The notes beneath the pieces were generated by a model, which was not told the DNA's origin, searched no databases, and worked only from the letters and a program-made list of their open reading frames with translations. From BRHc4a sp049323755 (GTDB lineage Bacteria > Bacillota > Desulfotomaculia > Desulfotomaculales > Desulfocucumaceae), in NCBI GenBank assembly GCA_049323755.1, contig JBMOPE010000041.1:248001-312000 (forward strand): a DNA stretch of 64,000 bases, written 5' to 3'. Shown piece after piece: positions 42,076-49,925 of the stretch. A program made the translations under genes and the position numbers. Positions within the stretch are counted from its first letter, which is position 1. Each line of letters begins with the position of its first letter.

Positions 42076-42873
42076 TCAGGATTTGTTGTTATATTCCCTT
42101 TGCCGCCGCCCCCATAACCAGACTCTGGTACTGTGACCATGGATATCGTCAGGGCTGGCTGGCAACTCAACCAGAACATCGTCATTGTCATCACGGCAGC
42201 GTTCCCCGGCAATCTTGCCGGCCAGGGCAACAGCCTGTTTTTCATCGTGGCATACCCAGGTATCGGCAAGAACGCCCCCTTCAAGTTGAATGATTACGTA
42301 AGGTCTGGAGATTGACCTACGCACCCGATCGTCCATCCTGTTGTATACTTCATCGAGTTCAGCGTATACGGCTTCAGGGTTTTCCGGTTCATCAAACGGT
42401 ATATGCCAGGCTTTCCAGAACTCGTTTAGGCATGCGACCGGTACTGGTATTGCATCGTACCCGCACCTGTTCTCAACAACAACGATTATACCGGTATTGT
42501 CATCATAAGATGGGGCGATACTTACCGAAAACCATAGATTTGGATTTTTTGCCTCAACCAGATTTACGATCGGCTTGTAAAAATGGTAGAATTTCGACCA
42601 AATCCCTGACTTAACATCTTCATCGTTGTAAAACGAGCCGTTTATGTTGGTGCAGCCACCGGGCTGAGAGAGAAACTCCATGTGGTAGGCGTAAAAAGCC
42701 TCAGCCAGTTCTTCCTGAACATCATATGCCTGTACGGCCGGCTGCAGTTTTTGAGCCCCGCTTTCATCAAAAAATTCCACTATCTTGCCGCATTCTTTCA
42801 TCAATCCCAGCTGGGCCAGGAAGATTTCCCGCCCCATTCCGCATGTTCTTTTACTATTGCGTCTTACAGTCAT
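42076..42873 (-). CDS. unknown mobile-element protein (265 aa)
   Basis: Not recognised. A soluble, Cys-poor protein with aromatic clusters (SKFYHFYKPIVNLVEAKNPNLWFSVSIAP region) and acidic loops; the last ~45 residues include a DDNDDVLVELPASPDDIHGH patch. Its ATG overlaps the upstream stop (ATGA), so it is translated after the gene at 42870-43442. The operon contains the hairpin leader at 43443-43483. Confidence 0.65.
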   Translation of the reverse strand: MTVRRNSKRTCGMGREIFLAQLGLMKECGKIVEFFDESGAQKLQPAVQAYDVQEELAEAFYAYHMEFLSQPGGCTNINGSFYNDEDVKSGIWSKFYHFYKPIVNLVEAKNPNLWFSVSIAPSYDDNTGIIVVVENRCGYDAIPVPVACLNEFWKAWHIPFDEPENPEAVYAELDEVYNRMDDRVRRSISRPYVIIQLEGGVLADTWVCHDEKQAVALAGKIAGERCRDDNDDVLVELPASPDDIHGHSTRVWLWGRRQREYNNKS

Positions 42874-43442
42874 TCAGACCCCGCTAAAACCGTCGCAAAT
42901 GGGGACGGATTAGCGGGTTCACCTCTTTCCGGGTAATCCTTTTCTTTAAACACCTTGCGCTTTTTGACAACTGTATAACTCTCCTCTACAACTTCCAGGC
43001 TGCAGTAGTATTTCAGGGAACTGACCATGTCGTCGAAGAGACGGTCAAATCGTTTGAGGGTAAGGAAAATCTCTTTAACCTCTTCATAGGTCATTTCCAG
43101 GAGATCCCCTTCACTGTAAACAGGAAAGCCGTCCCGAATGTGACTGTTCAAGCGGCTCTCCACGACGATGTAACCTCCGCTTCGACCGTTTGTATAAACA
43201 CTTATCCCGGTCTCATTTCTAAACTCCTCGATTAGCAGTCTCAGGTCCTCCCACAGGTCTTCACAGAGATTCTCGTCACCTATGATTTCGAAGGCTCTGT
43301 CCATTTCCTCATTTGTCAGGGGCAGCCTGTGCACCTTTATGCACCGGCTGTAACCGGTCAAGCCGTTCCAACTGTTCATGAGCCAGTACGTTTCGTGCCC
43401 GGTAATGTACGCGATCATTTCTTTTTTCGTTTTTTTCGGCAT
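42870..43442 (-). CDS. unknown mobile-element protein (190 aa) with hairpin leader
   Basis: Not recognised. A soluble protein with WLMNSWNGLTGYSRCIKVHRLPLT, a helical acidic middle (EEMDRAFEIIGDENLCEDLWEDLRLLIEEF region) and NGRSGGYIVVESRL. The start ATG at 43442 lies 32 nt from its AAAGGAGGG site, separated by a 23-nt hairpin, one of four such leaders. Translationally coupled to the 265-residue gene below. Confidence 0.7.
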   Translation of the reverse strand: MPKKTKKEMIAYITGHETYWLMNSWNGLTGYSRCIKVHRLPLTNEEMDRAFEIIGDENLCEDLWEDLRLLIEEFRNETGISVYTNGRSGGYIVVESRLNSHIRDGFPVYSEGDLLEMTYEEVKEIFLTLKRFDRLFDDMVSSLKYYCSLEVVEESYTVVKKRKVFKEKDYPERGEPANPSPFATVLAGSE

Positions 43443-43483
43443 AATAAGGGGCAGCCGCCGGCGCCGCCCCTTTTCCCTCCTTT
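43443..43483 (-). promoter_or_regulatory. SD-hairpin-AUG leader A
   Basis: AAAGGAGGG (43483-43475), AAAA, then hairpin 43470-43448 (GGGGCGGC, 7-nt loop, GCTGCCCC), then TTATT and ATG. The site-to-start gap is 32 nt, or 9 nt if the hairpin is skipped. A CCGCCCC segment just upstream could pair with the 5-prime arm instead. Confidence 0.7.
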
Positions 43484-43534
43484 CAGATCAAGGGGCGGAC
43501 CGGCCCGCCTGGTTGAATATCAACCGCCAAAGTT

Positions 43535-44056
43535 CTACTTAATTTCCTGACACAGGGATATTTTAAATTCACTCCCGGCGGTCAGAAGCTCCGAGATTTT
43601 GAAGGCCTCATCCGATATACTTTGCAATACGTTCATGACTTGGCCCAATGTTTTAGTCTCCGGAAGTTTTACAAGGTACTTCCTGAAGGTCAAGTCGGCC
43701 TGCCGGTAGTCAAAAGCATCCACGTAAACACTTAACCCTACCGACATTGTGTTTTCTTGGTCGTAGCCAATCTCCGCGTCCACAGGCGCAGGCAGCAAAT
43801 CATCGTTGGGAAAGAGGACTAGCAGAGAGTCGAACAGATTCTTTAGAGAGTCCTCATCAAAGTGTTCGAAATGAAACTTTGCCTCAAGGTAAGACTCAAG
43901 AGATTCGACGTCCCTGATACCTAGGGCTTGCATTGCTTCAACGTCACCGGTTATTTCACAGCCTTTGCCGGACTCGAAGTCATTCAGAACAGCAAGCAAA
44001 ATAGAGCATTTAACCGGGGAATTATTCTTCCGGGCAGCTTTCGTTAATGTTGCCAT
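43535..44056 (-). CDS. unknown mobile-element protein (173 aa) with hairpin leader
   Basis: Not recognised. Starts MATLTKAARKNNSPVKCSILLAVLNDFESG; the middle has EAMQALGIRDVESLESYLEAKFHFEHF and LVLFPNDDLLPAPVDAEIGY; the end is EAFKISELLTAGSEFKISLCQEIK. Some of this recalls phage/plasmid accessory proteins, but nothing decisive. ATG at 44056 is chosen because the leader AAAGGAGG-hairpin-ATG has the same geometry as its neighbours; a longer frame from 44125 would place the leader inside the gene. Confidence 0.65.
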   Translation of the reverse strand: MATLTKAARKNNSPVKCSILLAVLNDFESGKGCEITGDVEAMQALGIRDVESLESYLEAKFHFEHFDEDSLKNLFDSLLVLFPNDDLLPAPVDAEIGYDQENTMSVGLSVYVDAFDYRQADLTFRKYLVKLPETKTLGQVMNVLQSISDEAFKISELLTAGSEFKISLCQEIK

Positions 44057-44100
44057 TGATTGCGGGGCGGCAGCCGAGACGCCGCCCCTTTTCCTCCTTT
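44057..44100 (-). promoter_or_regulatory. SD-hairpin-AUG leader B
   Basis: AAAGGAGG (44100-44093), AAAA, then hairpin 44088-44064 (GGGGCGGC, 9-nt loop, GCCGCCCC), then 7 nt and ATG at 44056. Gap 36 nt, or 11 nt without the hairpin. Confidence 0.7.
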
Positions 44101-44137
44101 CCTCGGACAGGCGGGCAGCCGCCATTGCAATTGCTTT

Positions 44138-44794
44138 TTAACGAGTGGATTTCTTGCCCTTGAGAGAAGAAACCACGTTTTCACCACCAAATACCGACTC
44201 CAATTTTTGAATAAAGTCCCCAATCATGGAGTTCCACTCAGCTACTTCCCGAACGAGGGCCTCGTAGTCCCAGTGATCCCAGAAGTGTCCTTCATCGTTC
44301 ACTTTTTTCAATATGCCTATCCTTTCCGCCTCTTTCAGCAGAGAGCAGACCGAGGCGTGGCACTTGAGGAAATGTTCCGTTGATACGTTGCTGGCATACT
44401 GGGTCTTGCAGAACGAGCGCCACCTCCACGCGCCTCCAAGGCCTGTCGGTATTTTCCGCCCCCTGTACGTTATAGTTGCAGGGTATTTGGCCAGGCCGAA
44501 GTTGGCCTCCTCGCACTCTTCCCCCGGCCACACCGAAAAGAAATAGACTTCTTTCGGCGGCACTCCAATGGACACGTTGCCCACTTGAACGTACTCCGTG
44601 GCTTGAATAAGTGCCCAGGTGTGCTCATCTTTGCCTTGGTGCGACTGATGGTTTGCCATCTTCCCCGCAAAGTGAAGCACCTGGGGGGAAACTTCCTCAA
44701 CAGGCATGTCAAGGGCCTTCTGGCGCAATTTTTCAAGAACCTCTTCCGGTGAGTGGCCGCCGTATCCCAATTGGTAATGAATTGTCAATCCCAT
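44138..44794 (-). CDS. unknown mobile-element protein (218 aa) with hairpin leader
   Basis: Not recognised. Begins MGLTIHYQLGYGG, has SVWPGEECEEANFGLAKYP, TGLGGAWRWRSFCKTQYA and FLKCHASVCSLLKEAERIGILKKVNDEGHFWDHWDYEALVREVAEW. Several Trp, Cys and His residues suggest a folded, maybe metal-binding protein. ATG at 44794 is set by the AAAGGGGGG-hairpin-ATG leader. Confidence 0.68.
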   Translation of the reverse strand: MGLTIHYQLGYGGHSPEEVLEKLRQKALDMPVEEVSPQVLHFAGKMANHQSHQGKDEHTWALIQATEYVQVGNVSIGVPPKEVYFFSVWPGEECEEANFGLAKYPATITYRGRKIPTGLGGAWRWRSFCKTQYASNVSTEHFLKCHASVCSLLKEAERIGILKKVNDEGHFWDHWDYEALVREVAEWNSMIGDFIQKLESVFGGENVVSSLKGKKSTR

Positions 44795-44836
44795 GATTTA
44801 GGGGCGGACCCACCGGCCCGCCCCATTCCCCCCTTT
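44795..44836 (-). promoter_or_regulatory. SD-hairpin-AUG leader C
   Basis: AAAGGGGGG (44836-44828), AAT, hairpin 44824-44801 (GGGGCGG, 10-nt loop, CCGCCCC), TAAATC, ATG. Gap 33 nt, or 9 nt without the hairpin. CACCGGCCC upstream is exactly complementary to GGGCCGGTG within the hairpin, allowing an alternative fold. Confidence 0.72.
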
Positions 44837-44894
44837 CGGTTGAAAATGGTTTGGGCCGGTGAGAGCCCTAGATGTTTATCAATCGCTTAAAATA

Positions 44895-46169
44895 CTATCC
44901 GGCTATTTTTTCTGACAATACCTCGCCGCGCCGGCGGCGACCGGCGGCAGCCATGTCCTCATGTTGAAAATCCTCATTCCCGCCAGCCATGCCCCGGCGC
45001 TTACGGCCGTCCACTGCCGGCTGCCGTTCAACATCCACGCTGACCCCGCCGCGCCCGGCCCTGGGCCGTTGCCCCAGTGACAGAAGAACCTGCCTGTTGG
45101 CCTCGGCGATCTTTTTCAGCACTCCGATGATCTCTTCCGCATCGCGGTCCTCGGATTCCCTGTCCAGTATTTCCGAGAGTTCGCCCAGTTGCCTGATAAC
45201 CTCGCGGTCCTCCATAAAATTGAGGGACTGCACCTTCTGCACCAGTTGGCGCAGCGACATTACGCTGGGCCCGGGCAGGTGCCCGTGCTTTTCTACATTA
45301 TCCCTGGCCGCCGAAACAGACTCGTAAATCATTGATCGCAACTGGGCAGCCAGGTCCGAGATAAAGCCCTGCACCTGGCGGTGGTAAGTCTGCCTGATCT
45401 CGTCCGCCACGGCCTTCTCGGCGCTGGCCATAACATTGGTGGACATGCGGGCCTCCATCTCGGCCATGGTGGAGGTAACCGGCACGAAGCTGAGGTCGAT
45501 TTGGAACCTGCAAGACTCCTCGATCTCCGCCCTGCCCGGGAATTTGGACATGACCCTGAATACGAAATTCTCCACAAAATCTTCCGGAACATTGGCGCCG
45601 GCGTCTTTCTGGAGGGTGCGGTATACCTCCCGGGCGGCATCGCGGTACTTCGTTTCAGTAAAAAGCCTGATGCTGTCGTAGTTTTCCAGGATCTTGCCGT
45701 TAAGCCTGCGGTACTCGCCGCCCATTTCCTCCAGCCTGCGGCTCAGCTCGTTGTATACATGGTAAGGTACGAAGCGGCCCCATACTGTTTGAAAGCTGGA
45801 CTCCCGCAGCAGTCTCCTGGCATTGGTCTCGACGGCGTCAAGGCTTCTCAGGTACCTGACCGGAATCAGTCTGCGCCGCCCCAGCCTGACATATTCGTCC
45901 AGGAATTCCCGGTAGCCGGCCTCACTGACCTTAATACCCAGGTCCTCGGCGTCAAGCCGCAGCTCAAACCTCTCCCGGGCAATCTTCAGTTCCACCAGCA
46001 CTCCCTTCCTGGCCAGGCTGGTGGCGGTGGCATCCAGCCGGACACGGATGTCCTCCGGGTCACAGCCCAGCCTGGCCGCCACCTCGTTTTTCTGCTCAAT
46101 GATATTCCTGTCTTTTTCCTCCCGGGTTATGTTATCAAGCAAATCCCTCAATGTTTCCTTTATTTCCAT
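44895..46169 (-). CDS. DUF3150-like coiled-coil protein of an AAA+ module
   Basis: A 424-residue helical protein. RRRLIPVRYLRSLDAVETNARRLLRESSFQT and GRFVPYHVYNELSRRLEEMGGEYRRLNGKILENYD resemble DUF3150 proteins of phages and plasmids, which lie beside AAA+ ATPases. The C-terminal ~60 residues are basic and low-complexity. ATG at 46169 follows GGAGGTG. A GC hairpin (46193-46222) lies between it and the ATPase gene. Likely partner of that ATPase (inference). Confidence 0.65.
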   Translation of the reverse strand: MEIKETLRDLLDNITREEKDRNIIEQKNEVAARLGCDPEDIRVRLDATATSLARKGVLVELKIARERFELRLDAEDLGIKVSEAGYREFLDEYVRLGRRRLIPVRYLRSLDAVETNARRLLRESSFQTVWGRFVPYHVYNELSRRLEEMGGEYRRLNGKILENYDSIRLFTETKYRDAAREVYRTLQKDAGANVPEDFVENFVFRVMSKFPGRAEIEESCRFQIDLSFVPVTSTMAEMEARMSTNVMASAEKAVADEIRQTYHRQVQGFISDLAAQLRSMIYESVSAARDNVEKHGHLPGPSVMSLRQLVQKVQSLNFMEDREVIRQLGELSEILDRESEDRDAEEIIGVLKKIAEANRQVLLSLGQRPRAGRGGVSVDVERQPAVDGRKRRGMAGGNEDFQHEDMAAAGRRRRGEVLSEKIAG

Positions 46170-46223
46170 TCCTAACACCTCCATGGGGCCGGGAGAATTT
46201 TTTGCCTCCCGGCCCGAATAGAT

Positions 46224-47948
46224 TTAATTTCTTCTTTTCCTGCCCTCATTGGATCCGCCGGCAGCCAACTGCAGTTTCCGGCCGCGCTTTTCCACCATTT
46301 TTTGGCGGAAAGCCATTGGCAGCAGGTCGATATCATCGCATTCCTTTAATGCCAGCTGGGTCATCAGGTCAATATCCCCGGTGGTGGGGCGAAAAACTTC
46401 CAGGGCATACTGCAGGTGTTCCGACTTTACCGTATCAGAACCTGCATCCTCCGCGACATCGGCTGCCTTCAGCACCAGTGCCCTTATTTCAGCGCCGGTA
46501 TACCCGTCGGTGGCGGCAGCGGCAGCCTCCAGTTCCTCGCCGGACAGTGCATGGCTGATAGCGTATTTGGTGAATACCACCCGGAAAATATCCGCCCTCT
46601 CCCCCTCATCGGGAGGCAGGACGGGGACTTTTCTATCCATCCTGCCGGGTCTTTTCAACGCCGCGTCGATCAGGTCGGGCCGATTGGTCATTCCCAGAAA
46701 CACCACCCTGCCGCGATGCCTGTCGTCCGCCATGAATTCAAGCAGCCTCTTGAATAGCCTGTTGGAAACGCCGGAATCACCTGAGCTGTTGCGGGACAAG
46801 CCCGACTGGTCCAGCTCATCAAGTATCGTTATAGTTGGGGCCAGCGCCTCGATGCACTGCAGGGCTTTCTCCAGGTTGGCCTCCGAGGACCCGACCCACC
46901 GGTTCATGATCTTGGCCAGGTTCAGGGAACAGCAATTAACTCCGCTTTCCCTGGCCACGGCCTCGGCCAGTATGGTTTTGCCGGTGCCGGCCGGGCCGGG
47001 CATGAGCACTCCCGTCGGACAACGCCTGAAATTGCCCTCCCGCAGGGGCCGGATCACATTTTTGCGGAAAAATTCCTTCACGTTCTCCATTCCCCCGATG
47101 CTGCCAAAATCCAGCTCGGGGTCGATTATCTGCAGCACGTCGCCGTATTCAGCAGAGATGATGTCCCTCTTGCGCTCCTTGACAAGATCCGGTGTCACCG
47201 CCACGTAAGCGCCCGACCGCAAAAAGATGTCCTCTATGTGCAGCTTCTTCAGGCCGGCAGTCAGCCTGGCCATTTGCTGAACAGTGATGTCCCTCATGTT
47301 CGGCCTGCCGTCTATGGCGTACTTCTCCGCAAGGGCCAGGATATATCTCTGGCGTTCCTCAAGGTCCGGCAGCGGCACCTGGACCGCCTCAACCCGGCTG
47401 CTGGCTGAGCGCAGCGCCCGGTTGACATCGGAGAGGTTTTCCGCCACCAGGAACACCGGGGAACCCAAATCGGCGATCTGCCTGTCCCTGGCCCACCGTA
47501 AAAGAGTAGTCAGCACAGTTCTGTCTCCCGGGGGCATCTGGACCAACTCGGCCGCAGGCACCAGTGTTTCCGCGTAGTCTATGATCACCGCCGCCTTTGC
47601 CCTGAGCCCGCCGTTACCGTCCGGCACCGAAAGGCGCAGCGCATCTTCCATCAACATCAGGGCGGCCACCGGGTCCCTGGGGACGATGTCTTCAATCCCC
47701 GCGGAGTCCGAAGCAGCCAGCCCCAGGTCCTCCAAGAGCGCTTTTTTGTGCGAGGGTATTGGGAACCATATGCCGGCGGACCGGTTGTAGCAGATAAGTA
47801 TTTCTCTTTCCGACACCAGCGGTGACTGCATCAGATATTCAATCACCGATGCATTGCCGTCAACGGTGTCCCATACATTAAAGTGCAGCAGGAAGACATG
47901 GGCAATTGATGCGCTCCACTTCCTGTGAATTTCCTCGATCCAGTGCAT
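46224..47948 (-). CDS. AAA+ ATPase, Ycf46-like
   Basis: A 574-residue protein. An N-terminal RecA-like part without a Walker A (FLVAENLSDVNRAL; LPDLEERQRYILALAEKY) precedes a CDC48/FtsH-type AAA domain: GPAGTGKTILAEAVA, ITILDELDQSGL, LGMTNRPDLIDAALKRPGRMDRKV and a C-terminal lid (TDGYTGAEIRALVLKAADVA). This two-part plan matches Ycf46 proteins of cyanobacteria and plastids. The next genes upstream encode DUF2997 and DUF1257 (Ycf35) proteins, a pairing also known in cyanobacteria. Confidence 0.88.
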   Translation of the reverse strand: MHWIEEIHRKWSASIAHVFLLHFNVWDTVDGNASVIEYLMQSPLVSEREILICYNRSAGIWFPIPSHKKALLEDLGLAASDSAGIEDIVPRDPVAALMLMEDALRLSVPDGNGGLRAKAAVIIDYAETLVPAAELVQMPPGDRTVLTTLLRWARDRQIADLGSPVFLVAENLSDVNRALRSASSRVEAVQVPLPDLEERQRYILALAEKYAIDGRPNMRDITVQQMARLTAGLKKLHIEDIFLRSGAYVAVTPDLVKERKRDIISAEYGDVLQIIDPELDFGSIGGMENVKEFFRKNVIRPLREGNFRRCPTGVLMPGPAGTGKTILAEAVARESGVNCCSLNLAKIMNRWVGSSEANLEKALQCIEALAPTITILDELDQSGLSRNSSGDSGVSNRLFKRLLEFMADDRHRGRVVFLGMTNRPDLIDAALKRPGRMDRKVPVLPPDEGERADIFRVVFTKYAISHALSGEELEAAAAATDGYTGAEIRALVLKAADVAEDAGSDTVKSEHLQYALEVFRPTTGDIDLMTQLALKECDDIDLLPMAFRQKMVEKRGRKLQLAAGGSNEGRKRRN

Positions 47949-47969
47949 TGCAAACCCTCCAGGTTTTTA

Positions 47970-48149
47970 TTACCCGCACCACCTGTTGGCGTTGAGGCAG
48001 GATGCGCACTGGGGCGCACCCTGCTTCCCGCACAACAGGCAGAGCATCACTGCCAATTCCGGCGTCCACCAGTGGGACTCCACGGTGCCGTCGGGGTGGA
48101 TGATGATATCAATCTCCCGGTTAGCAGCAAGTTTTTTCAACAGTTCCAC
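47970..48149 (-). CDS. 59-residue Cys-rich protein
   Basis: GTG at 48149 with GAGGTG upstream; the gene overlaps the end of the DUF2997 gene by 29 bases. The sequence has REIDIIIHPDGTVESHWWTPE, then CLLCGKQGAPQCASCL, a four-Cys zinc-ribbon-like motif. The first half echoes the beta-strand of DUF2997 (ILITVKPDGTVRIEA), so it may be a relative fused to a ribbon. Confidence 0.6.
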   Translation of the reverse strand: MELLKKLAANREIDIIIHPDGTVESHWWTPELAVMLCLLCGKQGAPQCASCLNANRWCG

Positions 48150-48333
48150 CGCTGCCCACCTCGCCGACGCCGGCCTCCTGCACAATGACCGGCTTGTATT
48201 TCCTCCCGGTGACGGCGCCAAGGGATTCCTCGAAGGCATTGGTCGCCCCGAGGCATTCCCTGCCGGCAAAGCCGGCGGCCTCAATCCGGACCGTCCCGTC
48301 AGGCTTCACCGTAATCAGTATCTCCTTGTCCAC
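48121..48333 (-). CDS. DUF2997 protein
   Basis: A 70-residue protein matching DUF2997: KEILITVKPDGTVRIEAAGFAGRECLGATNAFEESLGAV region. GTG at 48333 after GGGGGCGG. Small partners of this kind accompany DUF1257/Ycf35 in cyanobacteria, phages and plasmids. It overlaps the following 59-residue gene. Confidence 0.82.
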   Translation of the reverse strand: MDKEILITVKPDGTVRIEAAGFAGRECLGATNAFEESLGAVTGRKYKPVIVQEAGVGEVGSGGTVEKTCC

Positions 48334-48335
48334 GG

Positions 48336-48716
48336 TTATGCCGCCCCCTTTATCCGCAGCCTTATGGAGCCATCCTCCAGGGTCTCCTCGGTAACTGCGG
48401 CCTTGAGCGCATACGCCTGGCGCCTGGCCATGACAACCGCATACCTCTGCTTTAAGAGGCCGAATTCAGACCCCACCACCTTTTCCACATAACCCATGTA
48501 CCAGTCGGTGGTGAGGCTGATGTTTCCGTCTTCCCCCTTGTTCGCCGCAATGTCATACGGCGACTCCGGCGGTATGATCACCATCAGCGCCAGCAGGTTC
48601 TGGTAGTAGCCCCTGGCCTCGGCGTTGTGGGCAATACCACAGCCCAATGACCGGGCTGCCTCCTCAAGGACTGTGATGTCCTTTATGTTTGTTTGAACAG
48701 ATGTCCAGTGGGACAT
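48336..48716 (-). CDS. DUF1257 (Ycf35-like) protein
   Basis: A 126-residue protein starting MSHWTSVQTNIKDITVLEEA, with GEDGNISLTTDWYMGYVEKVVG and LLKQRYAVVMARRQAYALKA, the DUF1257 pattern. A GGAGGAG site precedes the ATG. First gene of a tight run with DUF2997, the Cys-rich protein and the AAA+ ATPase, spaced by 2-21 bp or overlapping. The module is known from genomics, but its function is not established. Confidence 0.85.
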   Translation of the reverse strand: MSHWTSVQTNIKDITVLEEAARSLGCGIAHNAEARGYYQNLLALMVIIPPESPYDIAANKGEDGNISLTTDWYMGYVEKVVGSEFGLLKQRYAVVMARRQAYALKAAVTEETLEDGSIRLRIKGAA

Positions 48717-48766
48717 TGATTTCTCCTCCTTCAGAAAACAGAAATCAGCCTGTAAAAGGCTGATCG

Positions 48767-49210
48767 CTATAAAATCCCTTCGTTTTTCAGACTCCTGTAC
48801 CTGCCGCCCCCCACGATGATGTGGTCTATCACCTGGATGCCCAGAATATTGCCCGCTTCCGCCAGCCTCCTGGTGATGTCGATGTCCTCCCTGCTCGGCA
48901 CGATGTCCGTTGAGGGATGGTTGTGCGCCAGGATCAGGCTTGCAGCATTAACCATTACCGCTGCCTTGAACACCTCCCGGGGATGCACCAGGCTTGAGTT
49001 CAGCGTTCCTATACTTACGGTGTGGATGGCCGTGGGCTCATTCTTGGTGTTCAGGTAAATAACCATGAAAGTCTCCCGGTCGGCATCATCCAGGATGCTC
49101 CTTACCAGTTCATAGGCGTCCTCCGGCCCGCGGATTTTCCTGGGCTTATAGAGCAGCGAGGACTCCCTCACAATTTTCAGGGTGATAATGTCCACTTTTT
49201 TGGCCCTCAT
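48767..49210 (-). CDS. RadC-family JAB/MPN domain protein
   Basis: A 147-residue single JAB-like domain. The metal motif reads LAHNHPSTDIVPSREDIDITRRL, with ETFMVIYLNTKNEP before it, as in RadC (DUF2466) proteins. It lacks the N-terminal HhH part of chromosomal RadC; such short forms are common on plasmids and ICEs. ATG at 49210 is fixed by the AAAGGAGG-hairpin-ATG leader. Confidence 0.88.
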   Translation of the reverse strand: MRAKKVDIITLKIVRESSLLYKPRKIRGPEDAYELVRSILDDADRETFMVIYLNTKNEPTAIHTVSIGTLNSSLVHPREVFKAAVMVNAASLILAHNHPSTDIVPSREDIDITRRLAEAGNILGIQVIDHIIVGGGRYRSLKNEGIL

Positions 49211-49251
49211 AAATATGGGGCAGGCCCTACCGGCCTGCCCCTTCCTCCTTT
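49211..49251 (-). promoter_or_regulatory. SD-hairpin-AUG leader D
   Basis: AAAGGAGG (49251-49244), AA, hairpin 49241-49217 (GGGGCAGGCC, loop GGTAG, GGCCTGCCCC; ten perfect pairs), ATATTT, ATG. Gap 33 nt, or 8 nt without the hairpin. CCTACCGGCC upstream can pair with GGCCGGTAGG inside the hairpin, an alternative fold. Confidence 0.75.
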
Positions 49252-49372
49252 CAAAGAGTACTCGGGTTGGCCGGTAGGCCATTTTTAATTGCTATATTGA
49301 GGGTTATTTTGCTTTGTAAAAGACAAAACGGCCCCACCTTATGAGAACCGTTTTAAAAATCTCTTGTTTTGC

Positions 49373-49711
49373 TTAAAATCTTCCCCGTTTCAGCAACGAG
49401 ATTACTTTATTCAGGATATCCGCGTATTCCTCCGTGTCAATCATGCCCAACTTCCCCAGGACAAGGGCCCGGTCGATGGTGAAAATCCTGTGCAGCCTGG
49501 CGGTGGTGGGTTTCAACAGCCCGGCCGACTGCCAGCTTTGCACGGAGTGGTCCAGACCGCCCCTGCCGGGCAGGGAAGTGAGCATAAGGCACACCATTTC
49601 CTGCAGCCTCTCCGCTACGGCCAGCACCAGGGCCGGCCGTTTTTTCACCCCGCTCAGGTCACTGAAGGGGAAAGGCACCAGGATTACATCCCTCGGCTCA
49701 AATCCGGTCAT
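49373..49711 (-). CDS. MazF/PemK-type mRNA interferase
   Basis: A 112-residue PemK-like protein: FEPRDVILVPFPFSDLSGVKKRPALVL, then TARLHRIFTIDRALVLGKLGMID. The FPFSD, KxRPALVL and S/T-KL-type motifs match the family. ATG at 49711 overlaps the antitoxin end by 14 bases, and CGGAGG lies 9 nt upstream. Confidence 0.88.
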   Translation of the reverse strand: MTGFEPRDVILVPFPFSDLSGVKKRPALVLAVAERLQEMVCLMLTSLPGRGGLDHSVQSWQSAGLLKPTTARLHRIFTIDRALVLGKLGMIDTEEYADILNKVISLLKRGRF

Positions 49712-49883
49712 AAGCGGAGTCCTCCGGGTTGTCCCAATCGGAGAATGAAGTTTCAGCCGCTTTGAGCCATCCCAGCACTTCAATTCTGTCCGCCATTTTC
49801 ATCAGCAGTGCCCGGATCTCTTCGGCAGTAAAGCTTTCGATCTCCTGATAAATCCTGTCTACTCTGTTTTCCGGCTGTGACAT
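49698..49883 (-). CDS. antitoxin of the MazF/PemK pair
   Basis: A 61-residue acidic, helical protein (MSQPENRVDRIYQEIESFTAEEIRALLMKMADRIEVLGWLKAAETSFSDWDNPEDSAYDRI overall pattern; helices then an acidic tail). Typical of antitoxins that lie immediately ahead of a PemK gene. ATG at 49883, with a GTG at 49892 also possible. Confidence 0.75.
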   Translation of the reverse strand: MSQPENRVDRIYQEIESFTAEEIRALLMKMADRIEVLGWLKAAETSFSDWDNPEDSAYDRI

Positions 49884-49925
49884 GGCAAACACCTGCCTTC
49901 ACCTCCCAGAATATCACGTCAGGAA

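Noticed and set aside
45381..47208. Long + strand frames opposite the DUF3150-like and AAA+ genes
   Set aside because: Shadows; the minus-strand proteins have clear family motifs.
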